Of a stretch of 64,000 bases of DNA, positions 8,094 to 19,128 are shown in pieces. Numbering within the stretch: the stretch's first letter is position 1; each line of letters opens with the position of its first letter. Origin of the DNA: Serratia sp. DD3 (GTDB lineage: Bacteria > Pseudomonadota > Gammaproteobacteria > Enterobacterales > Enterobacteriaceae); NCBI RefSeq assembly GCF_000496755.2, contig NZ_AYKS02000053.1, forward strand, positions 1 through 64,000, read 5' to 3'. Below the pieces are notes generated by a model. It worked only from the letters and a program-made list of their open reading frames with translations. It was not told the origin of the DNA and did no database searches. Both the position numbers and the translations under genes were made by a program.

Positions 8094-8378
8094 TTAAGCG
8101 CGCATGAAGTCGATATGAGCCAGTTTAGGCTTGAATGGGTGACGCTGAACAGCCTGAACCTTAACTTTGGTTTCTTTACCATCGATAACCAGAATAATTG
8201 CTTCGTTGTAGAATTCTGGTTTTACTTCCATATTCTTCACTGAATCATGGTCTAATTCGATGGAGATTGCAGCTTCTTTACCACCGTAAACGATAGCGGG
8301 GAATTTGTTTGCTGCACGCAGGCGGCGGCTCGCACCCTTACCCTGGTCTTTACGTACTTGTGCATTGATAGTGAACAT
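8094..8378 (-). CDS. rplY: 50S ribosomal protein L25
   Basis: A 94-residue short-form L25 that binds 5S rRNA in the large ribosomal subunit. It matches E. coli L25 ([20 protein letters not shown] at the start, [15 protein letters not shown] at the end) and lacks the CTC-type extension. The gene is monocistronic, with AGAGA seven bases ahead of the ATG. In E. coli L25 can repress its own messenger; no such site can be named in this leader by eye. Confidence 0.97.
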   Translation of the reverse strand: MFTINAQVRKDQGKGASRRLRAANKFPAIVYGGKEAAISIELDHDSVKNMEVKPEFYNEAIILVIDGKETKVKVQAVQRHPFKPKLAHIDFMRA

Positions 8379-8575
8379 TGTTTTTTCTCTTTAAGAAAAT
8401 GTATCCTGCTACAGGCGACCCAGTAACAGGCTCGATAACCTGCTTTTACCTTGGAAATAGCCAAGTAAAGCGGGCGGCATTTTAACGGAAAGCGGCGCTG
8501 TGGGCAATGGAAACCTGCCTGATGTCCTCAAGCTCAATCAAGCTGCCACCTGGGGATAACGAGAAGCAGTAAAGG

Positions 8576-10330
8576 TTAGAGCTCATTGGCACGGCGAAAA
8601 CGCCCTTGATAATCAAAAATTTTTTCGCGAACTTGCCAAAACTGACCACGTTTGCGGGCAACAACAAAGTCAGGATGGCGTAATAAATCCTGTTTGCTGA
8701 GGATCTCCAGCGCGGTTTGCCAATGAAAGGGCACACCTGGGGCTCGTTGATGTGGGCGCAAGAACAGCTTATCAAAAACGTTACGCTGAGCCGGTGTTTG
8801 CAGGCGAAAGCGTTCGCTGGTGCTGCAGCCATCTTCATCATAATAGGTGGCTTGCAGCCATTCCCCTTTATTATCCTGACCGCTTTGTAATTCCATGCCG
8901 CTGCAGCGTAATACCAAGGCATCTTTCAGCTTGAGTGCGGCTTTCAGCATATCATCCGGGTCCACCAACAGCGCTTGGCACTGGCCGCAACGACGTGCGG
9001 CGATATCATTTTCTGCGCCACAGTGAGGGCAGCTTTTGAAGCGGAAGCGGTAATCACATTGTTCACGTTTCCCTTGGTCATCTTCAAACCACCCTTGGCA
9101 GCGGCGACCATAGTGCTCGATAATTTCACCGCTCTGGGTGCATTTGCCCCAAAACAGGTTGGCGAAGCCACAACCGGGGCAAAATACCTGAACAGGTTGG
9201 CTGTCAGCATGGGGTTTACTGCCACCTACTTCCGGGGTGAACAGATCATGGGGGTTACCCGCATAGTCGAGGATCAAACAATCGGTTTTGCCGGGAAACA
9301 GTCTCAACCCGCGCCCGACGATTTGTTGATATAGGCTGACCGATTCAGTTGGCCGCAAAATGGCAATCAGGTCGACATGAGGGGCATCGAAGCCGGTCGT
9401 CAACACGGCGACGTTAACCAAGTAGCGCAATTGCTGCTGCTTGAAGGCTTCAATCAAGGTATCGCGTTCGAGAGGCGGTGTTTCTGCGCTGACCAACGCG
9501 GCATCGCCATGGGGTAGCAAACCATATATTTCGCGCGCATGTTCCACCGTTGAGGCAAAGATCATCACCCCTTTGCGCGTTTGGGCATATTCCATAATCT
9601 GGTTGATGATCAGTGGAGTCACACGTTGTTGCTTTTTCAGTTCGCGGTTAAGATCGACTTCACTAAACAGACCGTGACTTCTGGCGGCTAATTGGCTGAA
9701 ATCGTACTGCACGATAGGCATATCCAGCCGTTCCGGTGGCACCAGAAAACCGTGTTTGATCATATAACGTAGTGGTAGCTCATAGATACAGTCACGGAAC
9801 AGGCTATTACTGTCTCCGCGTAGAGTGCCATGGTAGTGATATTGATAGATCCAGCCTTTACCTAGCCGATAGGGCGTCGCTGTTAGTCCCAGTAGGCGTA
9901 GCTGGGGATTGTTTTTTTGTAGGTGCCGGATAATTTGTTGGTACTGGCTGTCATCATCGTCGCTGATACGGTGGCATTCATCGATGATTAATAGCGAAAA
10001 CGCATTATCAAATAGCGGCAGGTGGCGTGCGACGGATTGCACACTGCCGAAAACGACTTTGCCGTCACTCTCTTTTTGTTGCAATCCCGCAGCGAAAATG
10101 TCGGCTTCTAGCCCATAGGCGCAATATTTACTGTGGTTCTGTGCCACCAGTTCTTTAACATGAGCCAGCACCAACACTCGACCACGGGCGCGCTTTGCCA
10201 GCTCGGCAATCACCAGGCTTTTACCGGCACCGGTCGGTAGCACGATCAGCGCGGGTTCAGGGTGTTGGCGGAAGTGTCTGATGGTGGCGTCGACCGCCTC
10301 CAATTGATAAGGGCGTAGGGTAAAGCTCAT
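8576..10330 (-). CDS. radD: Superfamily 2 DNA repair ATPase RadD (YejH)
   Basis: A 584-residue helicase-like ATPase; E. coli RadD (586 residues) helps RecA-dependent double-strand break repair and binds SSB. Seen: Q-like motif [11 protein letters not shown] at 4-14, Walker A PTGAGKS at 32-38, DECH at 117-120, LLGLTATP, the helicase C motif [11 protein letters not shown], then zinc-binding clusters CPGCG and CPHCG with CGQC in the last third. All helicase motifs are intact. It diverges from rsuA across an ERIC-like repeat that would lie in its 5' leader or promoter. Confidence 0.95.
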   Translation of the reverse strand: MSFTLRPYQLEAVDATIRHFRQHPEPALIVLPTGAGKSLVIAELAKRARGRVLVLAHVKELVAQNHSKYCAYGLEADIFAAGLQQKESDGKVVFGSVQSVARHLPLFDNAFSLLIIDECHRISDDDDSQYQQIIRHLQKNNPQLRLLGLTATPYRLGKGWIYQYHYHGTLRGDSNSLFRDCIYELPLRYMIKHGFLVPPERLDMPIVQYDFSQLAARSHGLFSEVDLNRELKKQQRVTPLIINQIMEYAQTRKGVMIFASTVEHAREIYGLLPHGDAALVSAETPPLERDTLIEAFKQQQLRYLVNVAVLTTGFDAPHVDLIAILRPTESVSLYQQIVGRGLRLFPGKTDCLILDYAGNPHDLFTPEVGGSKPHADSQPVQVFCPGCGFANLFWGKCTQSGEIIEHYGRRCQGWFEDDQGKREQCDYRFRFKSCPHCGAENDIAARRCGQCQALLVDPDDMLKAALKLKDALVLRCSGMELQSGQDNKGEWLQATYYDEDGCSTSERFRLQTPAQRNVFDKLFLRPHQRAPGVPFHWQTALEILSKQDLLRHPDFVVARKRGQFWQVREKIFDYQGRFRRANEL

Positions 10331-10359
10331 GTATTAACACCATTGACGATAATGAGGAG

Positions 10360-10478
10360 TATACTCTTCATCCTTTAAGTTGCTTGGGGGTTGGCTGCGG
10401 TTACTCGCCTCGCTCCCGAGGTTCACCCTTTGGGCCAACGTTTGCCGCCAACAAGCAATTCGAATGATTTTGACTATA
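10360..10478. repeat. ERIC-type palindromic repeat
   Basis: A 119-bp imperfect palindrome. The left end TATACTCTTCATCCTTTAAG and the reverse complement of the right end (starting TATAGTCAAAATCATTCGAA) both lead into TTGCTTG; the middle has the CTCGCCTCGCTCC/GAGG type core. Size and ends fit enterobacterial ERIC elements (about 127 bp). It lies between radD and rsuA. Confidence 0.6.
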
Positions 10479-10495
10479 AATGTCCATTTAGCAAC

Positions 10496-10530
10496 ATAAC
10501 CAATTGCAATATAACCAATTGCAATATAAC
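10496..10530. repeat. 15-bp tandem repeat, 2.3 copies
   Basis: The unit ATAACCAATTGCAAT occurs at 10496-10510 and again at 10511-10525, followed by the first five bases of a third copy. It sits just beside the ERIC-like repeat in the radD-rsuA spacer. Confidence 0.85.
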
Positions 10531-10743
10531 AGCCGACTAACATTGTGACATTATACTTTCGGATGGGCGGAAAAGTTTCTATTATTATGCCCCTCGCGAT
10601 AGCGTTGTCGCCAATGCTGCGGCAACGTGAAGAAAGAAGAGTATACCTCTCAAGCCTGTTTATCGGCCCTTGGCGCTGCATAAGCAGGACATCATGCTCA
10701 GACGAGCAACATGATCATAACAACCACAGGCAAAGCAGACTCA

Positions 10744-11445
10744 ATGCGATTGGACAAGTTTTTATCTCAGCAGTTAGGTATCAGCCGAGCACTGGTAGTG
10801 CGTGAACTCCGTGCGAAACGTGTCACCGTAGATGGTGAGATAGTGAAGAGCGGCGCGATGAAACTCACCCCACAGCAGGAGGTGACGTTCGATGGCAACG
10901 TCTTAGTCCAACAGACTGGACCACGTTATTTTATGCTTAACAAACCGCAGGGTTATGTGTGCTCGACGGATGATCCCGATCACCCCACGGTGCTCTATTT
11001 TCTCGATGAGCCGGTGGCTTACAAGCTGCATGCCGCAGGTCGGCTGGATATTGATACCACCGGATTGGTATTGATGACCGATGACGGCCAGTGGTCACAC
11101 CGTATCACATCACCAAAACATCATTGTGATAAAACCTATCTGGTGACATTGGAACATCCACTGGCTGCGGATACAGCAGAGCAGTTTACCCAGGGGGTAC
11201 AGTTGCATAATGAAAAAGATCTGACCAAACCAGCCCGGTTGGAAAAAATCGAAGATAATCTGGTGCGTCTGACGATCAGTGAAGGGCGCTATCATCAGGT
11301 GAAGCGAATGTTCGCTGCTGTGGGGAACCGTGTAGTGGCATTACACCGGGAACGCATTGGCGGTATCGTGTTGGATGAAGATTTGGCACCGGGAGACTAT
11401 CGCCCACTGACGGAAGAAGAGATTGCCAGCGCAGTAGCCCCGTAA
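10744..11445 (+). CDS. rsuA: 16S rRNA pseudouridine(516) synthase RsuA
   Basis: This enzyme turns U516 of 16S rRNA into pseudouridine. Seen: an S4 RNA-binding domain in residues 1-60 ([15 protein letters not shown]), the conserved [12 protein letters not shown], and the catalytic D102 in [10 protein letters not shown], the same position as in E. coli. The length is 233 residues (E. coli 231). ATG at 10744 is chosen because E. coli RsuA begins MRLDKF; an ATG 11 codons upstream adds non-conserved residues. The next gene, bcr, starts 39 bases downstream, as in E. coli, so the two are probably cotranscribed. Confidence 0.95.
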   Translation: MRLDKFLSQQLGISRALVVRELRAKRVTVDGEIVKSGAMKLTPQQEVTFDGNVLVQQTGPRYFMLNKPQGYVCSTDDPDHPTVLYFLDEPVAYKLHAAGRLDIDTTGLVLMTDDGQWSHRITSPKHHCDKTYLVTLEHPLAADTAEQFTQGVQLHNEKDLTKPARLEKIEDNLVRLTISEGRYHQVKRMFAAVGNRVVALHRERIGGIVLDEDLAPGDYRPLTEEEIASAVAP

Positions 11446-11484
11446 CAACCCAATTGATATTTTTATGCCAAGGAAGTGTTAAAT

Positions 11485-12681
11485 ATGCAACAAAACCGGC
11501 CGTCTCACCTCGGTTTAATTTTTATCCTGGGCCTGCTTTCCATGCTGATGCCATTGGCGATCGATATGTATCTGCCCAGCATGCCGATTATTGCCCAGCA
11601 ATTTGGGGTGAGTGCAGGTCAGGTGCAGATGACGCTCAGTGCTTACATGTTCGGGTTTGCTATTGGTCAGTTGTTCTATGGGCCGATGTCAGACAGTCTC
11701 GGTCGTAAGCCGGTGATCTTGTGGGGAACCCTGGTTTTTGCTATTGCGGGTGGTGCCTGTGCGATGGCTCAATCGATAGATCAACTGATCATTTTGCGTT
11801 TACTGCATGGTTTGTCTGCCGCAGCGGCCAGTGTGGTGATCAATGCGCTGATGCGTGACATGTTCAGCAAGGATGAGTTCTCACGCATGATGTCGTTTGT
11901 CATTCTGGTGATGACGATTGCCCCTCTGTTGGCACCGATGCTCGGTGGTGCTTTGCTATTGTGGTTTAATTGGCATGCTATTTTCTGGGCCATGGGGGCG
12001 GCTGCATTGTTGGGCTCGGTGCTGGTGGCGTTCTTTATCAAAGAGACATTACCCAAAGAGCGGCGGCAAAAATTCCATCTGTACACCACACTGAGAAATT
12101 TCGGCTCACTGTTCCGCCACAAACGTGTACTGAGCTATATGCTGGCCAGTGCATTCTCATTTGCTGGTATGTTCTCTTTCCTCAGCGCTGGGCCTTTTGT
12201 CTACATTGAACTCAACAACGTGTTACCGCAGCATTTTGGCTATTACTTTGCGCTGAATATCGTATTTTTGTTCCTGACAACCTGGTTTAACAGCCGCTAT
12301 GTCCGCCGAGTGGGGGCACTTAAAATGTTCCGACTGGGGTTGTTTGTGCAACTGGCAATGGGGCTGTGGCTGTTGCTAGTCAGTGCAGGTGGGTTCGGTT
12401 TCTGGGCATTGGTGCTAGGTGTTGCGGTTTATATCGGCTGTATCGCGATGATCTCTTCTAATGCGATGGCGGTTATTCTGGATGACTTCCCACACATGGC
12501 AGGGACTGCGTCTTCGTTGGCTGGTACGCTGCGTTTTAGTATTGGTGCATTGGTGGGGGCGATATTGTCACTGGCACCGGGTAACAGCGCATGGCCGATG
12601 GTCTCCTCTATGGCATTGTGCGGCATTATTGCCGTGTCGTTGTATTTATATGCTTATCGCTCCGGTCAGCACCCTGCCTGA
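11485..12681 (+). CDS. bcr: Bicyclomycin/multidrug efflux transporter Bcr
   Basis: A 398-residue major facilitator superfamily drug:proton antiporter with 12 predicted membrane helices; E. coli Bcr exports bicyclomycin, sulfonamides and some dipeptides. The DHA1 motif [12 protein letters not shown] lies in the loop between helices 2 and 3, and [13 protein letters not shown] late in the protein matches E. coli Bcr. ATG at 11485 has AGGAA about nine bases before it; the GTG at 11476 is directly against that site and is unlikely. Same order as E. coli (rsuA-bcr-yejG). Confidence 0.93.
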   Translation: MQQNRPSHLGLIFILGLLSMLMPLAIDMYLPSMPIIAQQFGVSAGQVQMTLSAYMFGFAIGQLFYGPMSDSLGRKPVILWGTLVFAIAGGACAMAQSIDQLIILRLLHGLSAAAASVVINALMRDMFSKDEFSRMMSFVILVMTIAPLLAPMLGGALLLWFNWHAIFWAMGAAALLGSVLVAFFIKETLPKERRQKFHLYTTLRNFGSLFRHKRVLSYMLASAFSFAGMFSFLSAGPFVYIELNNVLPQHFGYYFALNIVFLFLTTWFNSRYVRRVGALKMFRLGLFVQLAMGLWLLLVSAGGFGFWALVLGVAVYIGCIAMISSNAMAVILDDFPHMAGTASSLAGTLRFSIGALVGAILSLAPGNSAWPMVSSMALCGIIAVSLYLYAYRSGQHPA

Positions 12682-12700
12682 TTTGGCTAAGGTATTAAAG

Positions 12701-12734
12701 TCCTCCCATTGACTTGATTCAATGGGGGGATTTG
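12701..12734 (+). terminator. Probable terminator of bcr
   Basis: A 12-bp stem, TCCTCCCATTGA/TCAATGGGGGGA with one G-T pair and loop CTTGAT, is followed by a short TTTGCTT. Confidence 0.65.
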
Positions 12735-13233
12735 CTTATCGATGGTCTGCCAGTCATTTGGTAGCCCCGAAGGCACAATAACAGTAAATAAATTGTGGGT
12801 TTATTGTTAATTTAACTCGATATTCCAAGTGAGAAGCTGTGTTTTAACCCGGAGGATATTGACAATTCTTTATCATGGTATTGATTTAATTTTGTTTTAA
12901 ATCAAAGGGATTTATCATTCCAAATTCTGGGAGTAATTCAATTAATGACAAAATGTAAATATATTAAGTAATTTACGTGTCCATTTTGAAATAAAAATGT
13001 TGCCATGCGGGCTTAAAATAGGTAAATATAACGAAAAAATGTGTTGAAGATCACAAACATGATAAGGGTTTTTTTGCCGCCAGGAAAGCTCAGCCAGGGA
13101 TAATCTGTCGAGTTGCTGCTGGTACATTGTACGTTTTAGTAACGATTTTGGCGGTGAAGCCTGGTGATTAAAGCTATAACTAGATAGCGTTTAATGTAAA
13201 CGAAATGTTTAATTTTGAACTTGGGAATTCTAT
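12735..13233. other. Long AT-rich intergenic region before yejG
   Basis: About 500 bp, strongly AT-rich (for example around 12880-13020). A 61-codon minus-strand frame at 12942-13127 has no family resemblance. I see no tRNA or repeat. The size and composition suggest a regulatory region or an unrecognised small RNA, but nothing specific can be supported. Confidence 0.3.
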
Positions 13234-13578
13234 GTGAACAGTGTTCAGCTTTCGGTGGTACATCGCTTACCGCAAAATTATCGTTGGCTATCAGGGTTTA
13301 CCGGCGTCAAGGTTGAGCCCACGGCACAGAGTGGCTCAAATGAAGGTAACCATTTGATTGGCCTGAAATTGCTCAGCCCTGATGGGCTGGATGCAGAGCA
13401 AGTCATGCAACAACTCAAGTTGTCGTTGCAAACGATTAAGATCGATTGCGCGGTGGTTGAATGGGAAGGTGAGCCTTGCCTGTTTGTTCACTGTCGTGAT
13501 GAAAGTGCCGCGCTATGTCGGCTAAAAGATATCGGTGCCGCAATTGCCGAACAGATCAGTGAGATCTACCCCTTCTAA
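13234..13578 (+). CDS. yejG: Conserved protein YejG
   Basis: A 114-residue protein matching E. coli YejG in VHRLPQNYRW near the start, KLLSPDG in the middle and EGEPCLFV and CRLKDIGAAIAE near the end. Its biochemical role is unknown; it is probably cytoplasmic, with no signal peptide or membrane segment. The start codon is GTG at 13234 (an ATG two bases earlier in another frame runs straight into TGA), with GGGAA upstream. It ends 9 bp from the end of convergent yejF with no room for a separate terminator. Confidence 0.9.
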   Translation: MNSVQLSVVHRLPQNYRWLSGFTGVKVEPTAQSGSNEGNHLIGLKLLSPDGLDAEQVMQQLKLSLQTIKIDCAVVEWEGEPCLFVHCRDESAALCRLKDIGAAIAEQISEIYPF

Positions 13579-13587
13579 ATGATGTTG

Positions 13588-15192
13588 TTAATCCACCAAT
13601 TGTAACAATTGCTGTGTATAGCTCGCCGCAGGCGTATTGAAAATGGCTTGGCAGTCACCCTGTTCCACCACTTCACCTTGGCGCAAGACAATCACCTGAT
13701 GGCAGAGTGAACGAACCACTTGCAGGTCGTGACTGATAAATAGATAAGCTAGATGATGTCGCTGTTGTAACGATTTCAGTAGCAGCAATATCTGCGCTTG
13801 TACTGATTTATCCAATGATGAGGTCGGCTCATCGAGGATCAGCAGTTGCGGTTGCAGGATCAAGGCGCGCGCAATGGCGATCCGCTGGCGTTGCCCACCA
13901 GAGAATTCATTGGGATAACGGTGCCGCAGTTCAGGATCCAGCCCCACTTCCTGTAGCGCTTCAATGACTCGTTGTTCACGTTGCTCGCTGGTTAACTGTT
14001 GGTGTACGGCCAATCCTTCGGCAATGATCTGCAGCACGTTCAAACGTGGATTCAAGGCGGAATAAGGGTCCTGGAAAACCATTTGTATTTGACTGCGATA
14101 GGGCAGCATTTGCTGGTTATTGAAGGTATGCAGTGGCTGGCCATTAAACCAGATGGTCCCTTTGGCGCTTATCAGGCGTAACAATGCCAGAGCTGTAGTG
14201 CTTTTACCGGAACCCGACTCACCCACCAGCCCGATACTTTCACCGGGTTGTAAGGTAAAACTCAAGTTTTTCAGCACGGTGTTTTGATCAACAACGCGCT
14301 GCAATAAACCGCGTTTGATGGGAAAGCTGACCTGCAAATTTTCCACTTTTAACAAGGGAGGGGCCTCTTCCGGCGTTTCAACCGATGGCAGTGGCAGCGG
14401 CTCCCCCAAATCTTCAGCGGCCAACAGTTGCTGGGTATACCGATGTTGCGGCAACGTGAACAACCTTTCCCGGCTGCTTTGCTCCACGCAGTATCCTTGG
14501 TGCATCACCGCTACGTTATCTGCCAGGCGGCGAACGATATTCAGGTTATGGGTAATAAACAGCAATCCCATGCCCAGTTCCTGCTTTAGCTCTTTTAATA
14601 GCGTTAAAATTTGTGCCTGAATGGTCACATCCAATGCGGTGGTGGGTTCGTCGGCAATTAACAGTTTGGGGTTGGTGAGTACCGCCATCGCTATCATCAC
14701 GCGCTGGCGTTCACCGCCAGAAAGTTGGTGCGGGAAATCCTTCAACCGCCCTTTGGCATTGCGGATACCCACCCGATCCAGGCATTGAATCAGTTCACTG
14801 CGGGCGCTGTCGCGGCGCATCCCCCGATGCAGTATCAAAACTTCGCTCAACTGTTTTTCAATGGTGTGCAACGGATTGAGTGAAACCATGGGTTCTTGAA
14901 AAATCATTGATATCTGGTTGCCACGCACTTGACGTAGTTCAGCTTCCGTTGCGTGCAGCAGTGAATGACCGTTAAACAGGATATCTCCACCGGGATAAAT
15001 CACTGGTGGGGAGGGTAACAGGCGCAGTACCGACAGCGCGGTGACACTTTTGCCAGAACCGGATTCACCCACTAGAGCCAGTGTCTCGCCCTGTTCAATT
15101 TGCAGCGAAACGCCATTAACCACCTGATTAACTGTCCCCCCTTGGCGGAAGGCAATGCAGAGATCCTCAATGGTGAGCAGCGGGGGAGTCAT
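13588..15192 (-). CDS. yejF: Peptide ABC importer, fused double ATPase YejF
   Basis: The energy-coupling subunit of the YejABEF importer, which takes up oligopeptides and, in E. coli, the peptide-nucleotide antibiotic microcin C. Two ABC domains are joined in one 534-residue chain: Walker A GESGSGKS at 42-49 and again in the second half, signature LSGGERQR and FSGGQRQR, and Walker B LLIADEP and LLILDEP. ATG at 15192 follows the yejE stop by one base and agrees with the E. coli start; an ATG 11 codons upstream would lie inside yejE. Last gene of yejABEF. Confidence 0.95.
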   Translation of the reverse strand: MTPPLLTIEDLCIAFRQGGTVNQVVNGVSLQIEQGETLALVGESGSGKSVTALSVLRLLPSPPVIYPGGDILFNGHSLLHATEAELRQVRGNQISMIFQEPMVSLNPLHTIEKQLSEVLILHRGMRRDSARSELIQCLDRVGIRNAKGRLKDFPHQLSGGERQRVMIAMAVLTNPKLLIADEPTTALDVTIQAQILTLLKELKQELGMGLLFITHNLNIVRRLADNVAVMHQGYCVEQSSRERLFTLPQHRYTQQLLAAEDLGEPLPLPSVETPEEAPPLLKVENLQVSFPIKRGLLQRVVDQNTVLKNLSFTLQPGESIGLVGESGSGKSTTALALLRLISAKGTIWFNGQPLHTFNNQQMLPYRSQIQMVFQDPYSALNPRLNVLQIIAEGLAVHQQLTSEQREQRVIEALQEVGLDPELRHRYPNEFSGGQRQRIAIARALILQPQLLILDEPTSSLDKSVQAQILLLLKSLQQRHHLAYLFISHDLQVVRSLCHQVIVLRQGEVVEQGDCQAIFNTPAASYTQQLLQLVD

Positions 15193-15193
15193 A

Positions 15194-16219
15194 TCAGTGC
15201 ACCTTGCTGGGGTCGAAGGCGTCACGCACCGCCTCGCCGATAAAGATTAACAGTGAGAGCAACACAGCCAGAACCAGAAAGGCGGTAATCCCCAGCCAGG
15301 GTGCATGCAAATTGTTTTTACCCTGTAATAGCAACTCACCGAGGGAAGGGGAGCCAAGGGGTAAGCCAAAACCAAGAAAATCCAAGGAGGTGAGTGTGGT
15401 GATCGAGCCACATAAAATAAAGGGCAGAAAGGTCAAGGTGGCGACCATGGCGTTAGGCAGCATATGGCGATACATAATCACCCTGTCCGGTACGCCCAGG
15501 GTGCGCGCAGCACGAATGTAATCGTAATTGCGCGTGCGCAGGAATTCAGCACGTACAACCCCCACCAGACTCATCCAACCAAACAGAATCGTAATCGCCA
15601 GCAACCACCAGAAATTGGGTTGTATAATGCTGGAGAGCAAAATGATAAGAAACAGAGTCGGCATCCCAGACCAGACCTCGATTAGCCGTTGCCCCCAGAG
15701 ATCAATCCGACCGCCGTAATAGCCCTGCGTTGCGCCGACACAGATGCCGATCACGCTGGAGAACAGCGTCAGTGCCAGCCCAAACAGCATTGAGATACGA
15801 AAACCGTACAGTACCCGTGCCAACACATCACTGCCATTACTGTCTGTGCCCAACAGATTGTGCCGTGATGGTGGCGAGGGGAAGGGCACCTCAGTGGCAA
15901 AATTGATGGTGTTATAGCTAAAACGGATCGGTGCCCAAATGGCCCAGCCGTGTTTTTCAATTTGGCTGAGCACAAAGGGGTCCTGAAAATCTGTGGTGGT
16001 CTTGAACTGGCCGCCAAAAGTGGTTTCGCTATAGTTGACCATCAAGGGGAGATACCAGCGGCCTTCATAGCGCACCAGTAAGGGTTTATCGTTGGCAATC
16101 AGGTCGGCGGCCAAGCTGAGTATAAAGAAAATCAAAAAAATCCACAGCGACCAATAGCCACGGCGATTGCTACGAAAACGTGCCCAACGGGCTTGATTGA
16201 TGGGGCTTAAGCGGCTCAT
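15194..16219 (-). CDS. yejE: Peptide ABC importer permease YejE
   Basis: A 341-residue inner-membrane permease of the DppC/OppC type, pairing with YejB to form the channel. Seen: an amino-terminal membrane segment ([18 protein letters not shown]), a long periplasmic insertion, then the permease domain from [18 protein letters not shown] with an EAA loop [20 protein letters not shown] that contacts YejF. The start overlaps the end of yejB by four bases (ATGA), so translation is probably coupled. Confidence 0.95.
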   Translation of the reverse strand: MSRLSPINQARWARFRSNRRGYWSLWIFLIFFILSLAADLIANDKPLLVRYEGRWYLPLMVNYSETTFGGQFKTTTDFQDPFVLSQIEKHGWAIWAPIRFSYNTINFATEVPFPSPPSRHNLLGTDSNGSDVLARVLYGFRISMLFGLALTLFSSVIGICVGATQGYYGGRIDLWGQRLIEVWSGMPTLFLIILLSSIIQPNFWWLLAITILFGWMSLVGVVRAEFLRTRNYDYIRAARTLGVPDRVIMYRHMLPNAMVATLTFLPFILCGSITTLTSLDFLGFGLPLGSPSLGELLLQGKNNLHAPWLGITAFLVLAVLLSLLIFIGEAVRDAFDPSKVH

Positions 16220-17310
16220 TGGCGGGCCTCGAAATCAATGCGGGGGTCAACCAAGGTATAGGTGATATCACTCAGGATATTGAGCAGTAGGCCGATGAGG
16301 GTAAATATGTACAAGGTGCCGAACATCACCGGATAATCGCGCTGCAAGGTGGCATCATAGCCTAGCAACCCAAGGCCATTGAGTGAAAACATCACTTCAA
16401 TCAGCAGTGACCCGGTAAAAAACATGCTGATAAAAGTGGCAGGAAAACCCGCAATCACCAGCAGCATGGCATTACGGAAAACATGTCGGTAAAGAATTTT
16501 TTTCTCATCCAGCCCTTTGGCGCGGGCGGTGACCACATATTGTTTGCGGATCTCATCAAGGAACGCGTTTTTGGTTAGCATCGTCAACGCGGCAAACCCG
16601 CCGATAACGGTAGCCAGTACCGGTAACGTAATATGCCAGAGATAATCAAGAATTTTGCCATGCCACGACAGGGTAGCAAAATTGCTGGAAACCAGCCCAC
16701 GTAACGGGAACCAATCCAGATAGCTGCCCCCGGCAAACACCACAATCAGCAGAATGGCAAACAGAAATGCCGGAATGGCATAACCGATGATAATCAACGC
16801 ACTGCTCCAGGTATCAAAAGCACTGCCACTATGAATCGCTTTGCGGATCCCCAGCGGAATCGACACCAGGTAGATAATCAGCGTACTCCACAAGCCCAGG
16901 GTAATGGAAACCGGCAGACTCTGGCCGATAAGTTGCATTACCGAGGCACCACGAAACAGGCTTTCACCAAAATCGAGGCGCATATAGTTCCACAACATGG
17001 TGAAGTAACGCTGATACAGGGGTTGGTCAAAACCATAGCGTTTGGTTATTTCTGCAATCACTTCAGGGTCGAGCCCGCGGGAACCGCGATATTGGCCTTC
17101 ACCAACGTTGCCCCCCCCGGCTTTGGCATGCCCAAGACCGTCACTAGCACCGCCGCCACTAAAGCCGCTGACTTGCCCCAGCTCAATGGTGGCAATAGCC
17201 TGATCAACCGGGCCACCAGGTGCGATTTGCACAATGAAAAAGTTGATAGTGATGATGGCCCACAATGTTGGGATCACCAGCAGTAATCTGCGTATCAGAT
17301 AAGCGGCCAC
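16216..17310 (-). CDS. yejB: Peptide ABC importer permease YejB
   Basis: A 364-residue DppB/OppB-type permease. It begins with the typical [20 protein letters not shown] helix, and a glycine-rich stretch near residues 50-75 ([20 protein letters not shown]) replaces the usual periplasmic loop; the same insertion is known in YejB proteins. The EAA loop is [20 protein letters not shown]. It starts nine bases after yejA and overlaps yejE by four bases. Confidence 0.95.
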   Translation of the reverse strand: MAAYLIRRLLLVIPTLWAIITINFFIVQIAPGGPVDQAIATIELGQVSGFSGGGASDGLGHAKAGGGNVGEGQYRGSRGLDPEVIAEITKRYGFDQPLYQRYFTMLWNYMRLDFGESLFRGASVMQLIGQSLPVSITLGLWSTLIIYLVSIPLGIRKAIHSGSAFDTWSSALIIIGYAIPAFLFAILLIVVFAGGSYLDWFPLRGLVSSNFATLSWHGKILDYLWHITLPVLATVIGGFAALTMLTKNAFLDEIRKQYVVTARAKGLDEKKILYRHVFRNAMLLVIAGFPATFISMFFTGSLLIEVMFSLNGLGLLGYDATLQRDYPVMFGTLYIFTLIGLLLNILSDITYTLVDPRIDFEARQ

Positions 17311-17319
17311 GGCGTCTCC

Positions 17320-19128
17320 TTATTGGTGTTGCGACGGCAGGCGGGCAGCCTTGTTGACGTCAAACCACCAGCTATCAAAGCCAAGAGAATAGGTTGGGCG
17401 TTGTGGTGGAGAAGAGAACTTATCCCAATAAGCGTAGCGGTCATGGTTTGAATACCACATGGGTAGCATATACATGTTCCAGGTCAGCACGCGGTCTAGC
17501 GCACGGCCAAGGGAAAGTAAGGCATTTTCATCCCCTTGATGTTTGATGATTTGTCGGACTAATTCGTCAACCGCAGGGTCATTAACACCCGGTGTATTCC
17601 AACTTGAATCAATATAATTTGAATCCCAGCGTACTTGTAACGACGAGTCAGGGAAAGGCATCGCAGAGTAGACGGTTGGCATCATATCGAAGTCACGGGT
17701 TCTCAGGCGTCGCGTGAACTGACCGGAGTCAACTTCACGGATCTGCATATCAATACCTAAGCGCTTCAGATTGTGCTGAAAGGGCAAGACATACTGAAAG
17801 TTGCTGCCACTTAATAGCATCAGCTCAAAGGTGAATGGTTTGCCGGTTTTATTGTTGATCAGTTGCTGATTTTTCACTTCCCAACCAGCTTGCTGCAGTA
17901 ATTCGGTGGCTTTCAGCAGGTTTTCACGATCATTACCACTGCCATCAGAAGAAGGGGGCTGATAAATGGTGGTGAACACCTCTTCAGGAACTTTGCCTTT
18001 TAATGGTGCCAGCCAGGTTAACTCTGCTGCGTCGGGGTAGTTTGTTGCCGCATAGGGAGTATTCTGGAAATAGCTATTAGTGCGTTGATAGGCCTCATAA
18101 TAGAGCGCTTTATTCATCCAGTCGAAATCAAAGGCTAAGGTAATGGCTTCGCGTACCCGGCGATCAGCAAAGAGGGGGCGTTGGGTATTAAAGGCTAACC
18201 AACGGGCATTTTGTGCCGCTTGGTTGGTATCGTCCTGTTTAATAATAAAGTTGCGGGCAAAATTCCCCCCCTGATACTGCGAGGCCCAATTTTTAGGTGA
18301 GCTTTCCAGGCGGAAATCATAGGCGCCAGCTTTAAATGCTTCGAGCGCGACGTTATCGTCGAGATAGTAGTCGTAACGCAGGGTATCAAAGTTAAAACGC
18401 CCACGGTTTACTGGCAGATTCGCAGCCCAATAGTCGCGCACCCGCTCGTAGGTAATATATTGGCCTAAACGATAACTCCCCACTTTATAGGGCCCACTGC
18501 CCAACGGTGGGGTGCTGAGTGGTTCATTCAGCGGGTGATTTTTCCAAAAATTCTCTGCCAGGATAGGTAGCGTGAAAAGGCCGAGTAACTTGTCTTTATC
18601 GGGCTCGGGTAGTTCTATACGTACGGTAAGCCGAGAAAGGGCTTTTACCGTGACACCTTTGTAAATTGAGCGAAATTGCGGTACACCTTCGGTCATAAAT
18701 TTGTTAAAGGTGAAGGCAACATCCGCAGCAGTGATCGCGCTACCATCATGAAAGCGGGCATGTGGATTGATATCCAGCTCCATCCAACGCATATCGGCAG
18801 GAAACCGCGCTGATTCAGCAATTAGCGGATAATAGCTGGAAGGTTCATCGTAGGAGGTGGTGAATAATGTATCGTAGAGTTCACCCGTTCGCTCACCTGG
18901 CACACCGCGTGAAGCAAAACGGTTGAAGTTATCATAAGTGCCAATGGCCGCCAGGCGCACATCTCCCCCTTTCGGGGCCGCCGGGTTGACATAGTCAAAA
19001 TGGCCAAAGTCGCTGGAATATTTGGGTTCACCGAGTGCGGCGAACGCATAGCTTTCATTCAGTGTTTCAGCCTGCAAGCAGAAACTGAGGGCTGAAAGGG
19101 CCAGCGCGGCAAAAATGCGGATAGACAT
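17320..19128 (-). CDS. yejA: Periplasmic peptide-binding protein YejA
   Basis: The substrate-binding subunit (family 5 extracellular solute-binding protein) of the YejABEF importer. A signal peptide is visible in residues 1-20 (MSIRIFAALALSALSFCLQA, cut before ETLNE). The mature protein has the family features RFHDGSAITAADVAFTFNKF and RRVREAITLAFDFDWMNKAL. The length is 602 residues, as in E. coli. ATG at 19128 is chosen because it opens the signal peptide and AGGAG lies upstream; a start 26 codons earlier would bury the signal peptide. First gene of the operon. Confidence 0.95.
   Translation of the reverse strand: MSIRIFAALALSALSFCLQAETLNESYAFAALGEPKYSSDFGHFDYVNPAAPKGGDVRLAAIGTYDNFNRFASRGVPGERTGELYDTLFTTSYDEPSSYYPLIAESARFPADMRWMELDINPHARFHDGSAITAADVAFTFNKFMTEGVPQFRSIYKGVTVKALSRLTVRIELPEPDKDKLLGLFTLPILAENFWKNHPLNEPLSTPPLGSGPYKVGSYRLGQYITYERVRDYWAANLPVNRGRFNFDTLRYDYYLDDNVALEAFKAGAYDFRLESSPKNWASQYQGGNFARNFIIKQDDTNQAAQNARWLAFNTQRPLFADRRVREAITLAFDFDWMNKALYYEAYQRTNSYFQNTPYAATNYPDAAELTWLAPLKGKVPEEVFTTIYQPPSSDGSGNDRENLLKATELLQQAGWEVKNQQLINNKTGKPFTFELMLLSGSNFQYVLPFQHNLKRLGIDMQIREVDSGQFTRRLRTRDFDMMPTVYSAMPFPDSSLQVRWDSNYIDSSWNTPGVNDPAVDELVRQIIKHQGDENALLSLGRALDRVLTWNMYMLPMWYSNHDRYAYWDKFSSPPQRPTYSLGFDSWWFDVNKAARLPSQHQ

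Noticed and set aside
8482..8922. 146-codon minus-strand frame overlapping the end of radD
   Set aside because: It is an alternative frame of radD; the radD frame carries the conserved protein.
12942..13127. 61-codon minus-strand frame in the bcr-yejG spacer
   Set aside because: No ribosome-binding site, no recognisable sequence, and AT-rich surroundings where chance frames are common in this class.
16831..17286. 151-codon plus-strand frame inside yejB
   Set aside because: It is antisense to a clearly conserved permease gene and reflects that gene's codon bias.
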